Origin: JANQHS01 sp965267505
GTDB taxonomy: Bacteria > Bacteroidota > Bacteroidia > Cytophagales > CCMP332
NCBI GenBank assembly: GCA_965267505.1
Contig: OZ254081.1
Coordinates: 434,001-498,000, forward strand
Reading direction: 5' to 3'
DNA: 64,000 nt
This document shows positions 8,759 to 17,371 of this stretch, piece after piece; position 1 is the stretch's first letter, and the number at the start of each line of letters is the position of its first letter. Made by a program: the position numbers and the translations under genes. Below the pieces are notes generated by a model. That model worked only from the letters and a program-made list of their open reading frames with translations, had not been told where the DNA came from and did not search any database.

Positions 8759-9736
8759 ATGGCTCGGATCAAGTATTACTACGATACTGAAAGTTGTAAG
8801 TACGAAAGGATCAAGGTTTCCTCAGGTGATGTTTTTATCAATATCCTGGGACTTTTCTTCCTTGGAGTGATCGTTGCTATCGGTCTACTGTTTCTTTATT
8901 TCAAATATTTTGATTCTCCCAAAGAGGCTTTATTGAAAAAAGAGAACAAGGAATTAATCTATAAATACCAGATCCTAAATCAAAGGTTACAGGATGTGGA
9001 CCAGATGCTGAGTGTCCTGGAAAATAAGGATGATAATATCTATCGAGTCATATTCGAAGCTGAGCCTATTTCACCTAGCATTCGTGAGGCTGGAACCGGA
9101 GGTGTGTTGAAGTACCGAGACCTGATAGAAGAAGAATTGATCCAGGAAGAATTGATCTTATCGACCTTTGAGAAGATCGACTATCTGAAAAAGAAGATGT
9201 ACATCCAGACCAAATCCTATGATGAGTTAATGACTATGGCTCAGAATAAGGAAAAGCTTTTGGATGCTACCCCGGCAATTCAACCTATTTCTAATAAAGA
9301 ATTAACCCGATTAAGTTCCGGATACGGTATGAGGATCCACCCTGTATTCAAGAGAAGAATGATGCATTGGGGAGTTGATTATTCTGCGACTTCTGGAACT
9401 CCTGTTTATGCTACAGCAAATGGAGTTGTGAAGGTCGCAAAAAGAAGTTCAGGTGGTTTTGGTAACAGGGTTATCATCGACCATGGCTTTGGTTATGAAA
9501 CCCTTTATGGCCACCTCCAGAATTTCTCTGTCCGAAGAGGACAACAAGTGAAAAGAGGACAGCAGATCGGTTCTGTTGGATCCTCCGGTAGATCTACAGC
9601 CCCTCACCTTCATTATGAGGTGCATTATAAAAATAAGAAGATCAACCCTGTTCACTTTTTCTTCCGTGATCTTACTTCCGATGAATACGCAAAGGTCGTG
9701 GAGATCGCCTCTGAAGAAAATCAATCTTTTGATTGA
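8759..9736 (+). CDS. Membrane-anchored M23 (LytM) family metallopeptidase
   Basis: Probably a cell-wall endopeptidase that cuts peptidoglycan cross-links during growth or division. The 325 residues begin with a short cytoplasmic segment and one membrane helix (about 27-48), so the catalytic part faces the periplasm. A coiled-coil-like region (about 55-95) and a linker follow. The LytM domain spans about 185-290 and keeps the complete zinc site: His203 and Asp207 in H-W-G-V-D, His252 in YGHLQ, and His283/His285 in H-L-H. The enzyme therefore looks active, not a degenerate regulator. MerR, dprA and a lipoprotein gene follow in the same direction after 53 bases, but they have their own promoter-like box. 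Confidence 0.93.
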   Translation: MARIKYYYDTESCKYERIKVSSGDVFINILGLFFLGVIVAIGLLFLYFKYFDSPKEALLKKENKELIYKYQILNQRLQDVDQMLSVLENKDDNIYRVIFEAEPISPSIREAGTGGVLKYRDLIEEELIQEELILSTFEKIDYLKKKMYIQTKSYDELMTMAQNKEKLLDATPAIQPISNKELTRLSSGYGMRIHPVFKRRMMHWGVDYSATSGTPVYATANGVVKVAKRSSGGFGNRVIIDHGFGYETLYGHLQNFSVRRGQQVKRGQQIGSVGSSGRSTAPHLHYEVHYKNKKINPVHFFFRDLTSDEYAKVVEIASEENQSFD

Positions 9737-9744
9737 TCCTAAAC

Positions 9745-9773
9745 TTTCTCCAAAGTCCAGATTCATATATTTG
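9745..9773 (+). promoter_or_regulatory. Bacteroidota-type promoter for the MerR-dprA operon
   Basis: TATATTTG at 9766-9773 matches TAnnTTTG. A TTTC at 9745-9748 sits 17 bases upstream, close to the -33 TTTG consensus. A start of transcription near 9780 would leave about 10 bases before the MerR ATG at 9790. Confidence 0.5.
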
Positions 9774-9789
9774 TCATAGCTCTTGAGCA

Positions 9790-10128
9790 ATGCCTTATAA
9801 AGAGAAACCTATAGAGAGAAAGTATTTCCCGATCGGCTATGTGGCTGATGAAATGGGTGTTGCGCCAAGTCTTATCCGTTTCTGGGAAAAACAATTTCCA
9901 GAGGTAAAACCCAAGAAAAACAAGAACGGCAAAAGGCTCTATACAAAAAAAGAGATTGAAAAGCTTAAATCGATCTTTGTTCTGGTTAAAGAAAAGGGGT
10001 ACACCCTTTCAGGAGCTAAAAACATCCTTGAGCAAAAAGACCCTGGAGTCCAGGACAACAAGCAATATCTTTTGGATTCAATGAATGAGCTTAGAGCTTT
10101 TCTCATTGATCTAAGAGACAAGCTTTAA
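9790..10128 (+). CDS. MerR family DNA-binding transcriptional regulator
   Basis: A 112-residue protein with an N-terminal MerR winged helix-turn-helix: YFPIGYVADEMGVAPSLIRF is the recognition part and NGKRLYTKKEIEKLKSI the wing. A short dimerisation helix ends it, with no effector-binding domain. Small MerR proteins of this kind are widely conserved in Bacteroidota. The arrangement FWEKQFPEVKPKKNKNGKR differs from metal-sensing MerR proteins, and the lack of C-terminal cysteines argues against metal sensing. The stop codon shares one base with the dprA start (TAATG), so the two are translationally coupled. The target genes are unknown; its own operon is one possibility. Confidence 0.88.
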   Translation: MPYKEKPIERKYFPIGYVADEMGVAPSLIRFWEKQFPEVKPKKNKNGKRLYTKKEIEKLKSIFVLVKEKGYTLSGAKNILEQKDPGVQDNKQYLLDSMNELRAFLIDLRDKL

Positions 10129-11246
10129 TGGATAAAGACCTTCCTTTCAAACTTGCCCTATCACAGATCCAGGGCATTGGGGCGAATACATTTAAACTCT
10201 TACTGAGCTATGAAGAAAGTGCTGAAAAGATCTTCAGTTCCAGACCAAGCTATCTCCAAAGGATACCGGGAGTAGGCCCCAGGACATGCGAATTGATCAA
10301 GTCCGTCATTAGGCCTGAAGAGCTGGGTCATAATGTCATTAAGAATATGGAAAAGATCAAAGGCAGAATAATTTATTGCAAAGGAGATGAATATCCTCAA
10401 CGCTTATTGAATTGCCCGGATGCTCCTGCTTTCCTTTTTCAAAAAGGTGAAATGAACCTGAATCACGAAAAAGCGATCAGCATAGTTGGAACCAGGAAAG
10501 CGACAAACTATGGATTGAAAATGGTGGAGGAATTCCTGGCATCATGGAGCAACAATAATCCTCTGGTAATAAGCGGATTGGCATATGGGATAGATATAAA
10601 GGCTCACAGGTCAAGCATGGACAACAATCTTCAAACGGTTGGAGTAATGGCAGGTGGATTGGACAAGATTTATCCTTATCAACATAAAGAATTCGCAAAA
10701 AGGATGTTTGAAAATGGGGGCTTGCTTACTGAGTATGTTCCAGGCACGAGTCCGGAACCAGCCAGATTTCCAGCAAGAAATAGGCTTATCGCAGGTCTTT
10801 CTGATGCATGTATAATCATAGAAGCAGCTTCTAAAGGAGGTGCTTTAATTACCGCTGAGATGGCTTCAGGTTATCATAGGGAGGTGTTCGCGGTTCCAGG
10901 TAGGGTAACGGATCATTTTTCTAGAGGCTGTAATGATCTCATCCGTGACCAAAAGGCCATTCCATTGATCCAGGCTTCTGATCTTGAAGAAAATCTTAAT
11001 TGGGACAGAGCTCTTGAGGATCAAAAAAACTTGAGCTCGAACCAACTTTCAATCACAAACACGCTTGAGGGGGAAGAAAAATATATTTTTGAGTTGATCA
11101 ATGAAAAAGGGTCATTGCAATTAGAAGATATTAGTTGGAGAAGCGGGATTAGTATTCCAAAGTTGTCGGCCCTTTTACTTGAACTTGAACTACAGGGTTT
11201 GATCAGAACCTACCCTGGTAATTTATATGCTACCATAGACAATTGA
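10128..11246 (+). CDS. dprA: DNA-processing protein DprA
   Basis: Binds incoming single-stranded DNA during natural transformation and loads RecA on it, in the cytoplasm. The 372 residues comprise three parts. The N-terminal helical/HhH-like region has LSQIQGIGANTFKLLL and RIPGVGPRT. The Rossmann-like DprA domain has SIVGTRKATNYGLKM, ISGLAYGIDIKAH, GVMAGGLDKIYPYQH, FPARNRLIAGLSDA and AVPGRVTDHFSRGCNDLI. The C-terminal winged helix starts near residue 310. The gene overlaps the MerR stop by one base and the next gene by four bases (TTGA). The identification is secure; natural competence itself cannot be judged from this window. Confidence 0.96.
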   Translation: MDKDLPFKLALSQIQGIGANTFKLLLSYEESAEKIFSSRPSYLQRIPGVGPRTCELIKSVIRPEELGHNVIKNMEKIKGRIIYCKGDEYPQRLLNCPDAPAFLFQKGEMNLNHEKAISIVGTRKATNYGLKMVEEFLASWSNNNPLVISGLAYGIDIKAHRSSMDNNLQTVGVMAGGLDKIYPYQHKEFAKRMFENGGLLTEYVPGTSPEPARFPARNRLIAGLSDACIIIEAASKGGALITAEMASGYHREVFAVPGRVTDHFSRGCNDLIRDQKAIPLIQASDLEENLNWDRALEDQKNLSSNQLSITNTLEGEEKYIFELINEKGSLQLEDISWRSGISIPKLSALLLELELQGLIRTYPGNLYATIDN

Positions 11247-12256
11247 AGAAGTTCTTACTTTCCATCGTCGTTTTTATGACTTTTTCCTGCGGAAGAAACG
11301 AAAAACCAGATCCAATTATCAGGGATGAGACCCCTGAGTCAGAAGAAAGCATAGATCATATAACCCTCTTTCTATTACCAGGACAGGGGTTGCAGCCCAT
11401 TTACCAGATTCTTGAAAGTGCCAAATCAAACAACCACTTATTAAAACTCAGGACTTCGGGGATTCTTGAATCAAACACCTTTTTCGGGGATAATCCTGAT
11501 GAAGCCGCATTTCTTACTTCCATTTTTATTGGAAAAACCACCTTCCGAGGTTCACTGGGCTTGGATCGAGATTCATTGCCATCCAAAAATCTATTCGAAC
11601 TGGCTCATGAAAGAGGATTTTTCACCTCCATACTCACTCCAGGTTATGCATCGAACCCCTTGATATCTTCTTTAATTGGGCATCAACTAAAGCCCTCGGC
11701 TGAAGCTACTGCCTGGGAATATACTTCAGAACACGTCGATTTTGTTTACGGATTTGGTCGTAAGGATTTTGAAAGAAGAAGAGACAGAAAGAATGTCTTC
11801 AACGCTTTGAATTTGAAAGGCTTTCAGATCTACCTGGATTCAGCATCAAGTTCAAATTTCAAAAGAGGAAAGACCATATCTGTGCAAGGCTGGGGAAGCG
11901 GAGAAAACAGAAGAAAAGAGTTCAATTATATACTGTCCCGCCTGGTAAAAAGAAATTTCAAAGATCAAAAGACTTTTACGGTGGTTTTCTTTCCACCCAA
12001 TTTGGATTATCCACCGAGCTTTGAAATGGATTGCCTTGCAGCCTTTCTGGAAGCAACGGAGCATGATCAAGGCAATTTGACAATTACTCTTTCCTACCCA
12101 AGTGTTTTCGATCCTAACCTTGGGAGCAACAGAAGATCCTCCATAGGAGGTGTTTCCAGTCTTCTTGCTCATGGGCCTGGCAGTCAAAAAGTTATGGGAC
12201 TTCATTCCAGTTCTGATTTTGGAAAGATTATTGCCCGTATGTTAGAGGAGAAATAA
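11243..12256 (+). CDS. Alkaline-phosphatase-like lipoprotein lacking the catalytic residues
   Basis: The 337 residues start at TTG within the dprA stop (TTGA). A signal and lipobox (FMTFSCGRN) predict a lipid-anchored envelope protein. The body follows the order of PhoA-type alkaline phosphatases. ITLFLLPGQGLQ stands where active enzymes have a GDGMG-type metal site. PDEAAFLTSIFIGKTTFRG stands where they have DSAA.ATA..TG.KT.NG, with Glu in place of the nucleophilic Ser. NLFELAHERGFFTSILTP, VDFVYGFGRKDFE, and a C-terminal AHGPGSQKVMGLHSSSDFGK (GPG then the usual end) also follow in order, but the HTG metal ligand before it is missing. I infer a catalytically dead homologue. Its role is unknown; coupling to dprA could be incidental. 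A terminator-like hairpin follows at once. Confidence 0.7.
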   Translation: MKKFLLSIVVFMTFSCGRNEKPDPIIRDETPESEESIDHITLFLLPGQGLQPIYQILESAKSNNHLLKLRTSGILESNTFFGDNPDEAAFLTSIFIGKTTFRGSLGLDRDSLPSKNLFELAHERGFFTSILTPGYASNPLISSLIGHQLKPSAEATAWEYTSEHVDFVYGFGRKDFERRRDRKNVFNALNLKGFQIYLDSASSSNFKRGKTISVQGWGSGENRRKEFNYILSRLVKRNFKDQKTFTVVFFPPNLDYPPSFEMDCLAAFLEATEHDQGNLTITLSYPSVFDPNLGSNRRSSIGGVSSLLAHGPGSQKVMGLHSSSDFGKIIARMLEEK

Positions 12257-12485
12257 AAAGACCCGACCAACAGACCGGGTATTTTTGATCATGCACTTCA
12301 ACCACATGTTTAAGGCGGCGTTGAAGCCTGATTTTTTTAAGATGATCCCGGGTCTTAAAGGTCAGGATTCTATTTGGTAAATAGGACCTAATAAGTTTAA
12401 AGCCAGGGGTCCCTGTAAAGGACAAGGCCAGGGCCCCCAACATCATCCAACTAGCTAATACAGATCTAATAATCATGTCAGTCAT
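12228..12485 (-). CDS. Doubtful small reading frame, 85 residues
   Basis: It begins at ATG inside the stop of the small frame before it (ATGA overlap) and has a short hydrophobic N-terminal stretch (SVLASWMMLGALALSFTG) that could be a signal or membrane segment. The basic remainder (TRDHLKKIRLQRRLKH) looks unlike a known family. Its 3' end runs through the terminator hairpin at 12257-12286 and into the convergent lipoprotein gene, which argues against it. It may be chance or a relic. I do not recognise it. Confidence 0.2.
   Translation of the reverse strand: MTDMIIRSVLASWMMLGALALSFTGTPGFKLIRSYLPNRILTFKTRDHLKKIRLQRRLKHVVEVHDQKYPVCWSGLFISPLTYGQ
12257..12286 (+). terminator. Intrinsic terminator after the MerR-dprA-lipoprotein operon
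   Basis: A hairpin with ACCCG (12261-12265) and CGGGT (12276-12280) is flanked by an A-run and TTTTT (12282-12286), starting directly after the TAA. The symmetric A/T runs mean it could also work on the other strand. Confidence 0.65.
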
Positions 12486-12655
12486 ATCTTGGTTCTAAGG
12501 AATCTATTCCTTAATAAAAGGTCCATTATCTTTTCAGCTAGCTTTTTCCCGTGGATGGGACGGGATTTAATCCCCGTAAGGTCGAAAACAGCGGTCAGTG
12601 CCTGAATGCGGGAGTAATAAGGTAATTTATTTTTGGATTTTTTCCGATTCAACAT
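12482..12655 (-). CDS. Doubtful small basic reading frame, 57 residues
   Basis: Starts at ATG 12655, or at a TTG seven codons further up. It is lysine/arginine rich (MLNRKKSKNKLPYYSR, then GKKLAEKIMDLLLRN) and overlaps the next small frame by four bases, an arrangement typical of real operons here. It lies just beyond two strong terminators of the giant gene upstream, and no clear -7 box was found. No family is recognised. It could be a small gene or chance. Confidence 0.25.
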   Translation of the reverse strand: MLNRKKSKNKLPYYSRIQALTAVFDLTGIKSRPIHGKKLAEKIMDLLLRNRFLRTKI

Positions 12656-12680
12656 TGTGCAATCTCTCCCGTTCAAATAA

Positions 12681-12707
12681 AAAATCCCCCATTAAAGGGG
12701 ATTTTTT
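12681..12707. terminator. Bidirectional terminator hairpin
   Basis: AAAATCCCC (12681-12689) pairs with GGGGATTTT (12697-12705) around a 7-base loop, with T-runs on both strands. On the minus strand it is a second stop behind the hairpin at 12720-12746. Confidence 0.75.
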
Positions 12708-12719
12708 ACCGTTTAGATC

Positions 12720-12746
12720 AAAAAAAGCCCCGCAAAAATGCGAGGC
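12720..12746 (-). terminator. Intrinsic terminator of the downstream giant surface-protein gene
   Basis: Read on the minus strand, GCCTCGCA (12746-12739) pairs with TGCGGGGC (12734-12727), eight pairs with one G-U, followed by a run of T. It lies about 43 bases after the stop at 12789. Confidence 0.8.
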
Positions 12747-12788
12747 TATTTTAGGAATTAGTCGAATTGAAATTAGTGTTAAGAAATT

Positions 12789-15700
12789 TTAAAAAGTGTC
12801 CAGGTCGATTGGTCTGGTGATATTGAAAAACTTGACCACCTTCTCTCCCAGGTCTCCAGCATCCACATGGATGATGTAAACACCGGAGCCCACCGGAAGA
12901 CCATCCTGGTTAGTCAACTCCCACTCAAGAGAAGTCAGACCCTGACCCGGCAAATCTGAAGGGATATTCCTTTTGAACTGCCTTACCAAAGAACCATTAA
13001 GAGAAAAGATTGACACCGTACAATTCGACGGTAGGTTGGTGATCTTCACCCGCTTGTCAACCTGGCTTGTCTCGTATTGCGAGTACGCATAGTATGGATT
13101 CGGTACCACCCTGATCAGATCCAGATCCCTCTGGGCCTTGTTCTCATCATTGTCTCGTACTCCCATGCCTCTGGATGAAAAGGTATACACCGGACTCGCT
13201 CCATTGGTAAGATCCTCGTAATCCTTCTCAATCCTAAGCCGTATTCTCACATTATCCCTATCCTGTGGAGCCAGGCTCAAGAATGGATTCACTCTTGTAT
13301 ACAGCATCCAGCTCAGATTGCTGGCATACCACTTACCATACTCGCTTACCAAAGTATTCGGATCAGCAAACAAGGCATCCACCTCATCCTGGTACGAACT
13401 TCCCGTGCCATTGGCATCAAAGTCATACTCCCGATTGGTGGCAATCACAAAGTGCTTCAGACCATCGGTGAACGTATCCGGGTTCCACAACAGGTCATTA
13501 CCAACAATCGCATCTGCTTCCTCGCTCTCAGCAATCCACATGTGTACACGCCTGCCTCGATCCAGATCAATCGCATAACCCGGGAACCAACTCCAACCCG
13601 TAGACTGTGCTCCGCTCGAGGTGGTCGAACCATCTGGGTTGCCATCCTTGTCTACAGAGGGTACCGTACTCTTCTGACTCCTGTGGAAAATCGGAGGAGG
13701 ATTCGCACCCGCTGGCTCCTTGTACTGTATCACAGCCACCCGGGTCCACTTGCTCGGATCATTGGGAGTGAATACCACATCGATGTTGTTGATCCCAACA
13801 AATCCGTGATTGTATACATCCTGCTCCGCTGGAGGCGTTCCCGCGATCACAAACGGAGATAAACTATTGCTTGAGGTGTTCGGCTGACCAAACACATAGG
13901 GGCCCGCTGCTCCAAAGGCTACCTGCTGGTATACCTTGTTGGGATCACCAGGGTTGGTACCCACCTGATCAGCCTGCCAGCGAACCGAATTGAAGTCCAC
14001 CGGAATCAACCAGGGGTTCGCAGGACTTGAGAAGGTGATCGTGCTCTCAAGCAATCCATTATCCGGATTCACCAGCTTGTCTACAGGACGATAGCCTGGA
14101 TTCGTGCCCGGGGTCAACTGAAGCGAGATGCCCAAATCAGGAATCGCTTCCTCTATACCCGAACTCATCGAACGCGTACTCTTCTCATAAATACCATCAG
14201 CCTCCAGCGTCCAGAAATCATTGGCCTTGAACTGAATCGCAATAGCAGAACTGCTCGAGTCACCAGCCGACAACTGGAACGGTACCGATTCCTCTCCATA
14301 GCTTACAAAGGTCCCCTGACGAGAGTAGAACACCTCTTTGGTGAACCTCCCTCCATCAGCTCCATTCAACAGCTGCACCTCCAATACCTGAGCCGTATCG
14401 CTGGCAAGCTCGGTCACCTCCCGGATCACCACAGCCCTTCCGTTGGTCTGTTTGATGAAACGGTTGATCGCTGCCTGCTGGTTGTCAGGATCAGGAGCAA
14501 GATTCTGATCCGCCACCGTGTAGTCCCCTACACTCTGAATCGTATCTCCTGGCAAGAACTGGATCGCATTGTCTCTTTTGTAAACGATCCGGCTGCTAAG
14601 CGTTACCCTATACTCATCGATGTCTCTTAACCTTCGGGGGTCTACTACCTTCACGTTGATCGGGCCGTTGCCAGCTCGGTAGGTCACATCCGGAGTCCCG
14701 CCGGCTAGCAGATCATCCTCAATACCGCCTTTCAGCTCAAGGATCCCGCCTCCGTTACCTATGCCCTGCTTGGCAGTCACTTCGAACTGCTCGCCATAAC
14801 CTGAGTTGATCACAGAGCCCACAGGGATGTGAGGAACAGCAGTGGTCACCTTCACATTCCTTCGTCCCTGGATGTAGGGAGTACCCTTACGCTCTAGAAC
14901 AAGGGCACTTTGGTTCAACACATCCTCTTCAGGATTGTACCCATAGGCAAGCACCATGTAGTAATAGGTACGGTTGTTAACAAGCGCCGCATCCCCCTCA
15001 GCAAAAGCATCTCGGGTAAGGGATACAGTCCTGAAAATACCGTTGTCAATGCCCTCCACCTTGATGATCGGAACGAATACATCCGGACCCAAGGTCAAAT
15101 CATTTTCGTAATTGATGATCCGTGTTACATCGTCCACAAGATCACACTGGGCTACCAACCTGGCCTTATCAGCATTGTCCAGGTCCGCTGCAGTAGCAGT
15201 TCCATCAGAAAGCTGATAGAATAAATAGCCCTGGAAGGTATAGAAACTCGCCGATTTTGGCTCATACTCACGGTAGGTCTCCGTGTTGTACTGCTCCCTG
15301 ACCCCCTGGTTCTCGATAAAAAACTCAGATGGCTCTACAGAGATCACAATCTCTTTGTCTAGCTCCGTGATGCTTACATGAGGTGCATCAGGACCGCTTT
15401 TTAGCTGGAAGTTCCTTTCAAACAGCTCCTGGCAAATGTCATCGGCAATCAAAAGCTTACCAAAGCTACCTCTGGGACCACCCGATCCGGTTCGCGCCCA
15501 GGGCACCCCAATAGTAAGCTCATTCACTGCTCCGGGACGAAGGGTGAAAGGACCAGCCGACTGAAGCATCCTGCGGTCTCCAGGAGGATTCCCAGCTACC
15601 GTCTCATCCCACTGAACATTGGATGAACCAACAAAGGGATTGGCACAATCTCCACCAAGACCCCAGCCGATCTCAAGATCAGAAGTTCCGGGAAACATGA

Positions 15701-17054
15701 AGTCACATGGAACTGCAGTTTGATCTGTACCATCACGGGTATCGTAGGTACATAAAGAGTTGTCTCTCCACACATTCCTCAAAAAATTGTAAAAATTGGC
15801 TGCACTATTTGGCTCTCCATTAACTGGATCTGAGCTATTATTATAGTAAAGAAAGTTACTCATGATGATCAGCTCATCAGGCTCATCGATCGAGCAGTCC
15901 TTATCATTATCCTGACCGTCTCCTTCATAAACAGGCAGATCCGGTCTCCAGAACCCATCGTTCTCATCAACCAAACCATCCAGATCATTATCAAGACCAT
16001 CGCCTACCGTATCAAGGTCAGCCCAGGGGCCTTCGAAGTAATCAACTCCAACAGAAGGAGGATTCTCTCCGTATCCGGTAACTCCTTCATCAAAATCATC
16101 ACCATTGTAACAAATGCCAAGCCCACGAGGAACATCCACTTCCACATAATCATCATTCGCATTGCCCAAATCCGGGTCCACCCACTGTCCCATACGGGTA
16201 TCTGCCATTCTCTTAACTCCTCGGTTCAAAAGGCGATTCCAATAAAAGGTCATGTCGTTCAGTACATCCGAAGTGGCAAACCCAAAGGCCATCGCCTGTA
16301 CTTCCATGCCTATAGCCTCCGAACCGCTACCTCCTACAACTCCACCAAATTCTTTTGCATTACCCGCATCGTTCATCACAAACCAGATCGCCTCATCTCC
16401 AAAAATGAAAGGAATATCTCCTTCTACCGGATCATAATTACCGTCAGGGGTCTCATCAAATCGCTCTTCAAACGGAGCCAACTCGCGGTCCATGTCAACC
16501 GCCTCCATGCCCGTAAGATCGTTTTGATACGGATTGTTCCTGGCAGGCCAGTAAAGAATCGCTTCAGGAACATCCCCCTCGCTATTCACCCTGCCGTTTT
16601 CATGATCAGATATAAACTCTTCTATCGTCTCGCGATCCAATTTGAAGTGGCGATCCCAAGCTGAACATTGTTCGGTGCTAATAGTGGGGTTATCCTCATA
16701 CAAAGGACCGGTCCACATCGAGTAATGACTCTGACGATACGTATTGGCAAGTACCAACAGGTTACCGGTCACCTCATCGCGACCGCCAATCCAGATCGAA
16801 CCCGCAAAAAGAGAATGCTTCTTGGGTACATTAGGATCATCGTTCTTCGGGATCTCGTATGATGCTGTTCCTGCTCCCAATACCGTCCACCACATATCTC
16901 CGCCTGCCAAAATGGTTGCTCGAACATTATTGATTTCAAGAATCTCCGAAGATTGAGAGGGCTGGCAATCTTGTGCGAATAATGAACACCTTAATGCGGT
17001 AAGAATTATAAAAATTAAAAAAGGTCTGTGTAGGGTTTTTGTTGGTTTCGACAT
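12789..17054 (-). CDS. Giant T9SS-secreted surface protein, downstream copy of a tandem pair
   Basis: A 1421-residue exported protein. Residues 1-27 form a signal peptide (FLIFIILTALRCSLFAQ). The N-terminal domain has the recurring Bacteroidota pattern ILAGGDMWW, SLFAGSIWIGGRDE and LVLANTYRQSHYSMWTGPL. Around residues 343-390 sits an Asp-rich stretch (DTVGDGLDNDLDGLVDENDG, then GDGQDNDKDCSIDEPDE) that resembles calcium-binding thrombospondin type-3 repeats. The C-terminal ~110 residues (from RVVPNPYYAYSQYE to the end) are a type A T9SS sorting domain with GLPVGSGVYIIHVDAG, so the mature protein is probably attached to or released from the outer surface. The next gene upstream is a paralogue 317 bases away. 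Large tracts (13018-14475 and 14514-15572) are nearly base-identical to that gene. The molecular role is unknown. Confidence 0.85.
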   Translation of the reverse strand: MSKPTKTLHRPFLIFIILTALRCSLFAQDCQPSQSSEILEINNVRATILAGGDMWWTVLGAGTASYEIPKNDDPNVPKKHSLFAGSIWIGGRDEVTGNLLVLANTYRQSHYSMWTGPLYEDNPTISTEQCSAWDRHFKLDRETIEEFISDHENGRVNSEGDVPEAILYWPARNNPYQNDLTGMEAVDMDRELAPFEERFDETPDGNYDPVEGDIPFIFGDEAIWFVMNDAGNAKEFGGVVGGSGSEAIGMEVQAMAFGFATSDVLNDMTFYWNRLLNRGVKRMADTRMGQWVDPDLGNANDDYVEVDVPRGLGICYNGDDFDEGVTGYGENPPSVGVDYFEGPWADLDTVGDGLDNDLDGLVDENDGFWRPDLPVYEGDGQDNDKDCSIDEPDELIIMSNFLYYNNSSDPVNGEPNSAANFYNFLRNVWRDNSLCTYDTRDGTDQTAVPCDFMFPGTSDLEIGWGLGGDCANPFVGSSNVQWDETVAGNPPGDRRMLQSAGPFTLRPGAVNELTIGVPWARTGSGGPRGSFGKLLIADDICQELFERNFQLKSGPDAPHVSITELDKEIVISVEPSEFFIENQGVREQYNTETYREYEPKSASFYTFQGYLFYQLSDGTATAADLDNADKARLVAQCDLVDDVTRIINYENDLTLGPDVFVPIIKVEGIDNGIFRTVSLTRDAFAEGDAALVNNRTYYYMVLAYGYNPEEDVLNQSALVLERKGTPYIQGRRNVKVTTAVPHIPVGSVINSGYGEQFEVTAKQGIGNGGGILELKGGIEDDLLAGGTPDVTYRAGNGPINVKVVDPRRLRDIDEYRVTLSSRIVYKRDNAIQFLPGDTIQSVGDYTVADQNLAPDPDNQQAAINRFIKQTNGRAVVIREVTELASDTAQVLEVQLLNGADGGRFTKEVFYSRQGTFVSYGEESVPFQLSAGDSSSSAIAIQFKANDFWTLEADGIYEKSTRSMSSGIEEAIPDLGISLQLTPGTNPGYRPVDKLVNPDNGLLESTITFSSPANPWLIPVDFNSVRWQADQVGTNPGDPNKVYQQVAFGAAGPYVFGQPNTSSNSLSPFVIAGTPPAEQDVYNHGFVGINNIDVVFTPNDPSKWTRVAVIQYKEPAGANPPPIFHRSQKSTVPSVDKDGNPDGSTTSSGAQSTGWSWFPGYAIDLDRGRRVHMWIAESEEADAIVGNDLLWNPDTFTDGLKHFVIATNREYDFDANGTGSSYQDEVDALFADPNTLVSEYGKWYASNLSWMLYTRVNPFLSLAPQDRDNVRIRLRIEKDYEDLTNGASPVYTFSSRGMGVRDNDENKAQRDLDLIRVVPNPYYAYSQYETSQVDKRVKITNLPSNCTVSIFSLNGSLVRQFKRNIPSDLPGQGLTSLEWELTNQDGLPVGSGVYIIHVDAGDLGEKVVKFFNITRPIDLDTF
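13018..15572. repeat. Long near-identical direct repeat, copy 1 (partner 17601-20149)
   Basis: Base-for-base comparison by eye shows the same sequence at +4583 up to 14475, then a short diverged patch with a 6-base indel, then the same sequence at +4577 to 15572. I found only a handful of substitutions (for example near 13109, 13178, 14427 and 14990). Even reading frames on the opposite strand are conserved, so the similarity is in the DNA and not only in the protein. Confidence 0.9.
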
Positions 17055-17371
17055 TTTAAATATTCTGACCTCAAAAAAGGATTGTTTACCTATGGCATGC
17101 TATTATTTATTTAATCGAGATTTCTGATGCAATAAGAGGTTGTTTGGAGAAATAGGTAAAAAATAAGCTTAGAACGGTCGGGATAGCGGTTCACAAATAA
17201 TTCGTTTTTCTAGTTTTTCCAATTTTGAAAAGAAACACCTAATCCGCTAAGGCAATATTTCATCCACTTAAAGTTTGATTTTTACCGCTCACACCAAAAA
17301 AAGAAAGCCCCGCCAATGGCGGAGCCTTCAAAGGAAAAACTGAAAACGGGTGACTTACGTCACAAAACCTT
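17055..17371. other. Spacer between the two giant surface-protein genes
   Basis: These 317 bases hold the terminator of the upstream copy (17291-17326) and an A/T-rich leader of the downstream copy. I found no exact TAnnTTTG box on the minus strand near 17054 and no small gene. Unlike the genes on both sides, this stretch has no obvious counterpart at the other copy. Confidence 0.6.
17291..17326 (-). terminator. Intrinsic terminator of the upstream giant surface-protein gene
   Basis: On the minus strand an eight-pair GC-rich stem (GCTCCGCC / GGCGGGGC, loop ATT, one G-U) is followed by TTTCTTTTTTT. It lies about 45 bases after the stop at 17372, so the two copies are probably separate transcription units. 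Confidence 0.8.
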
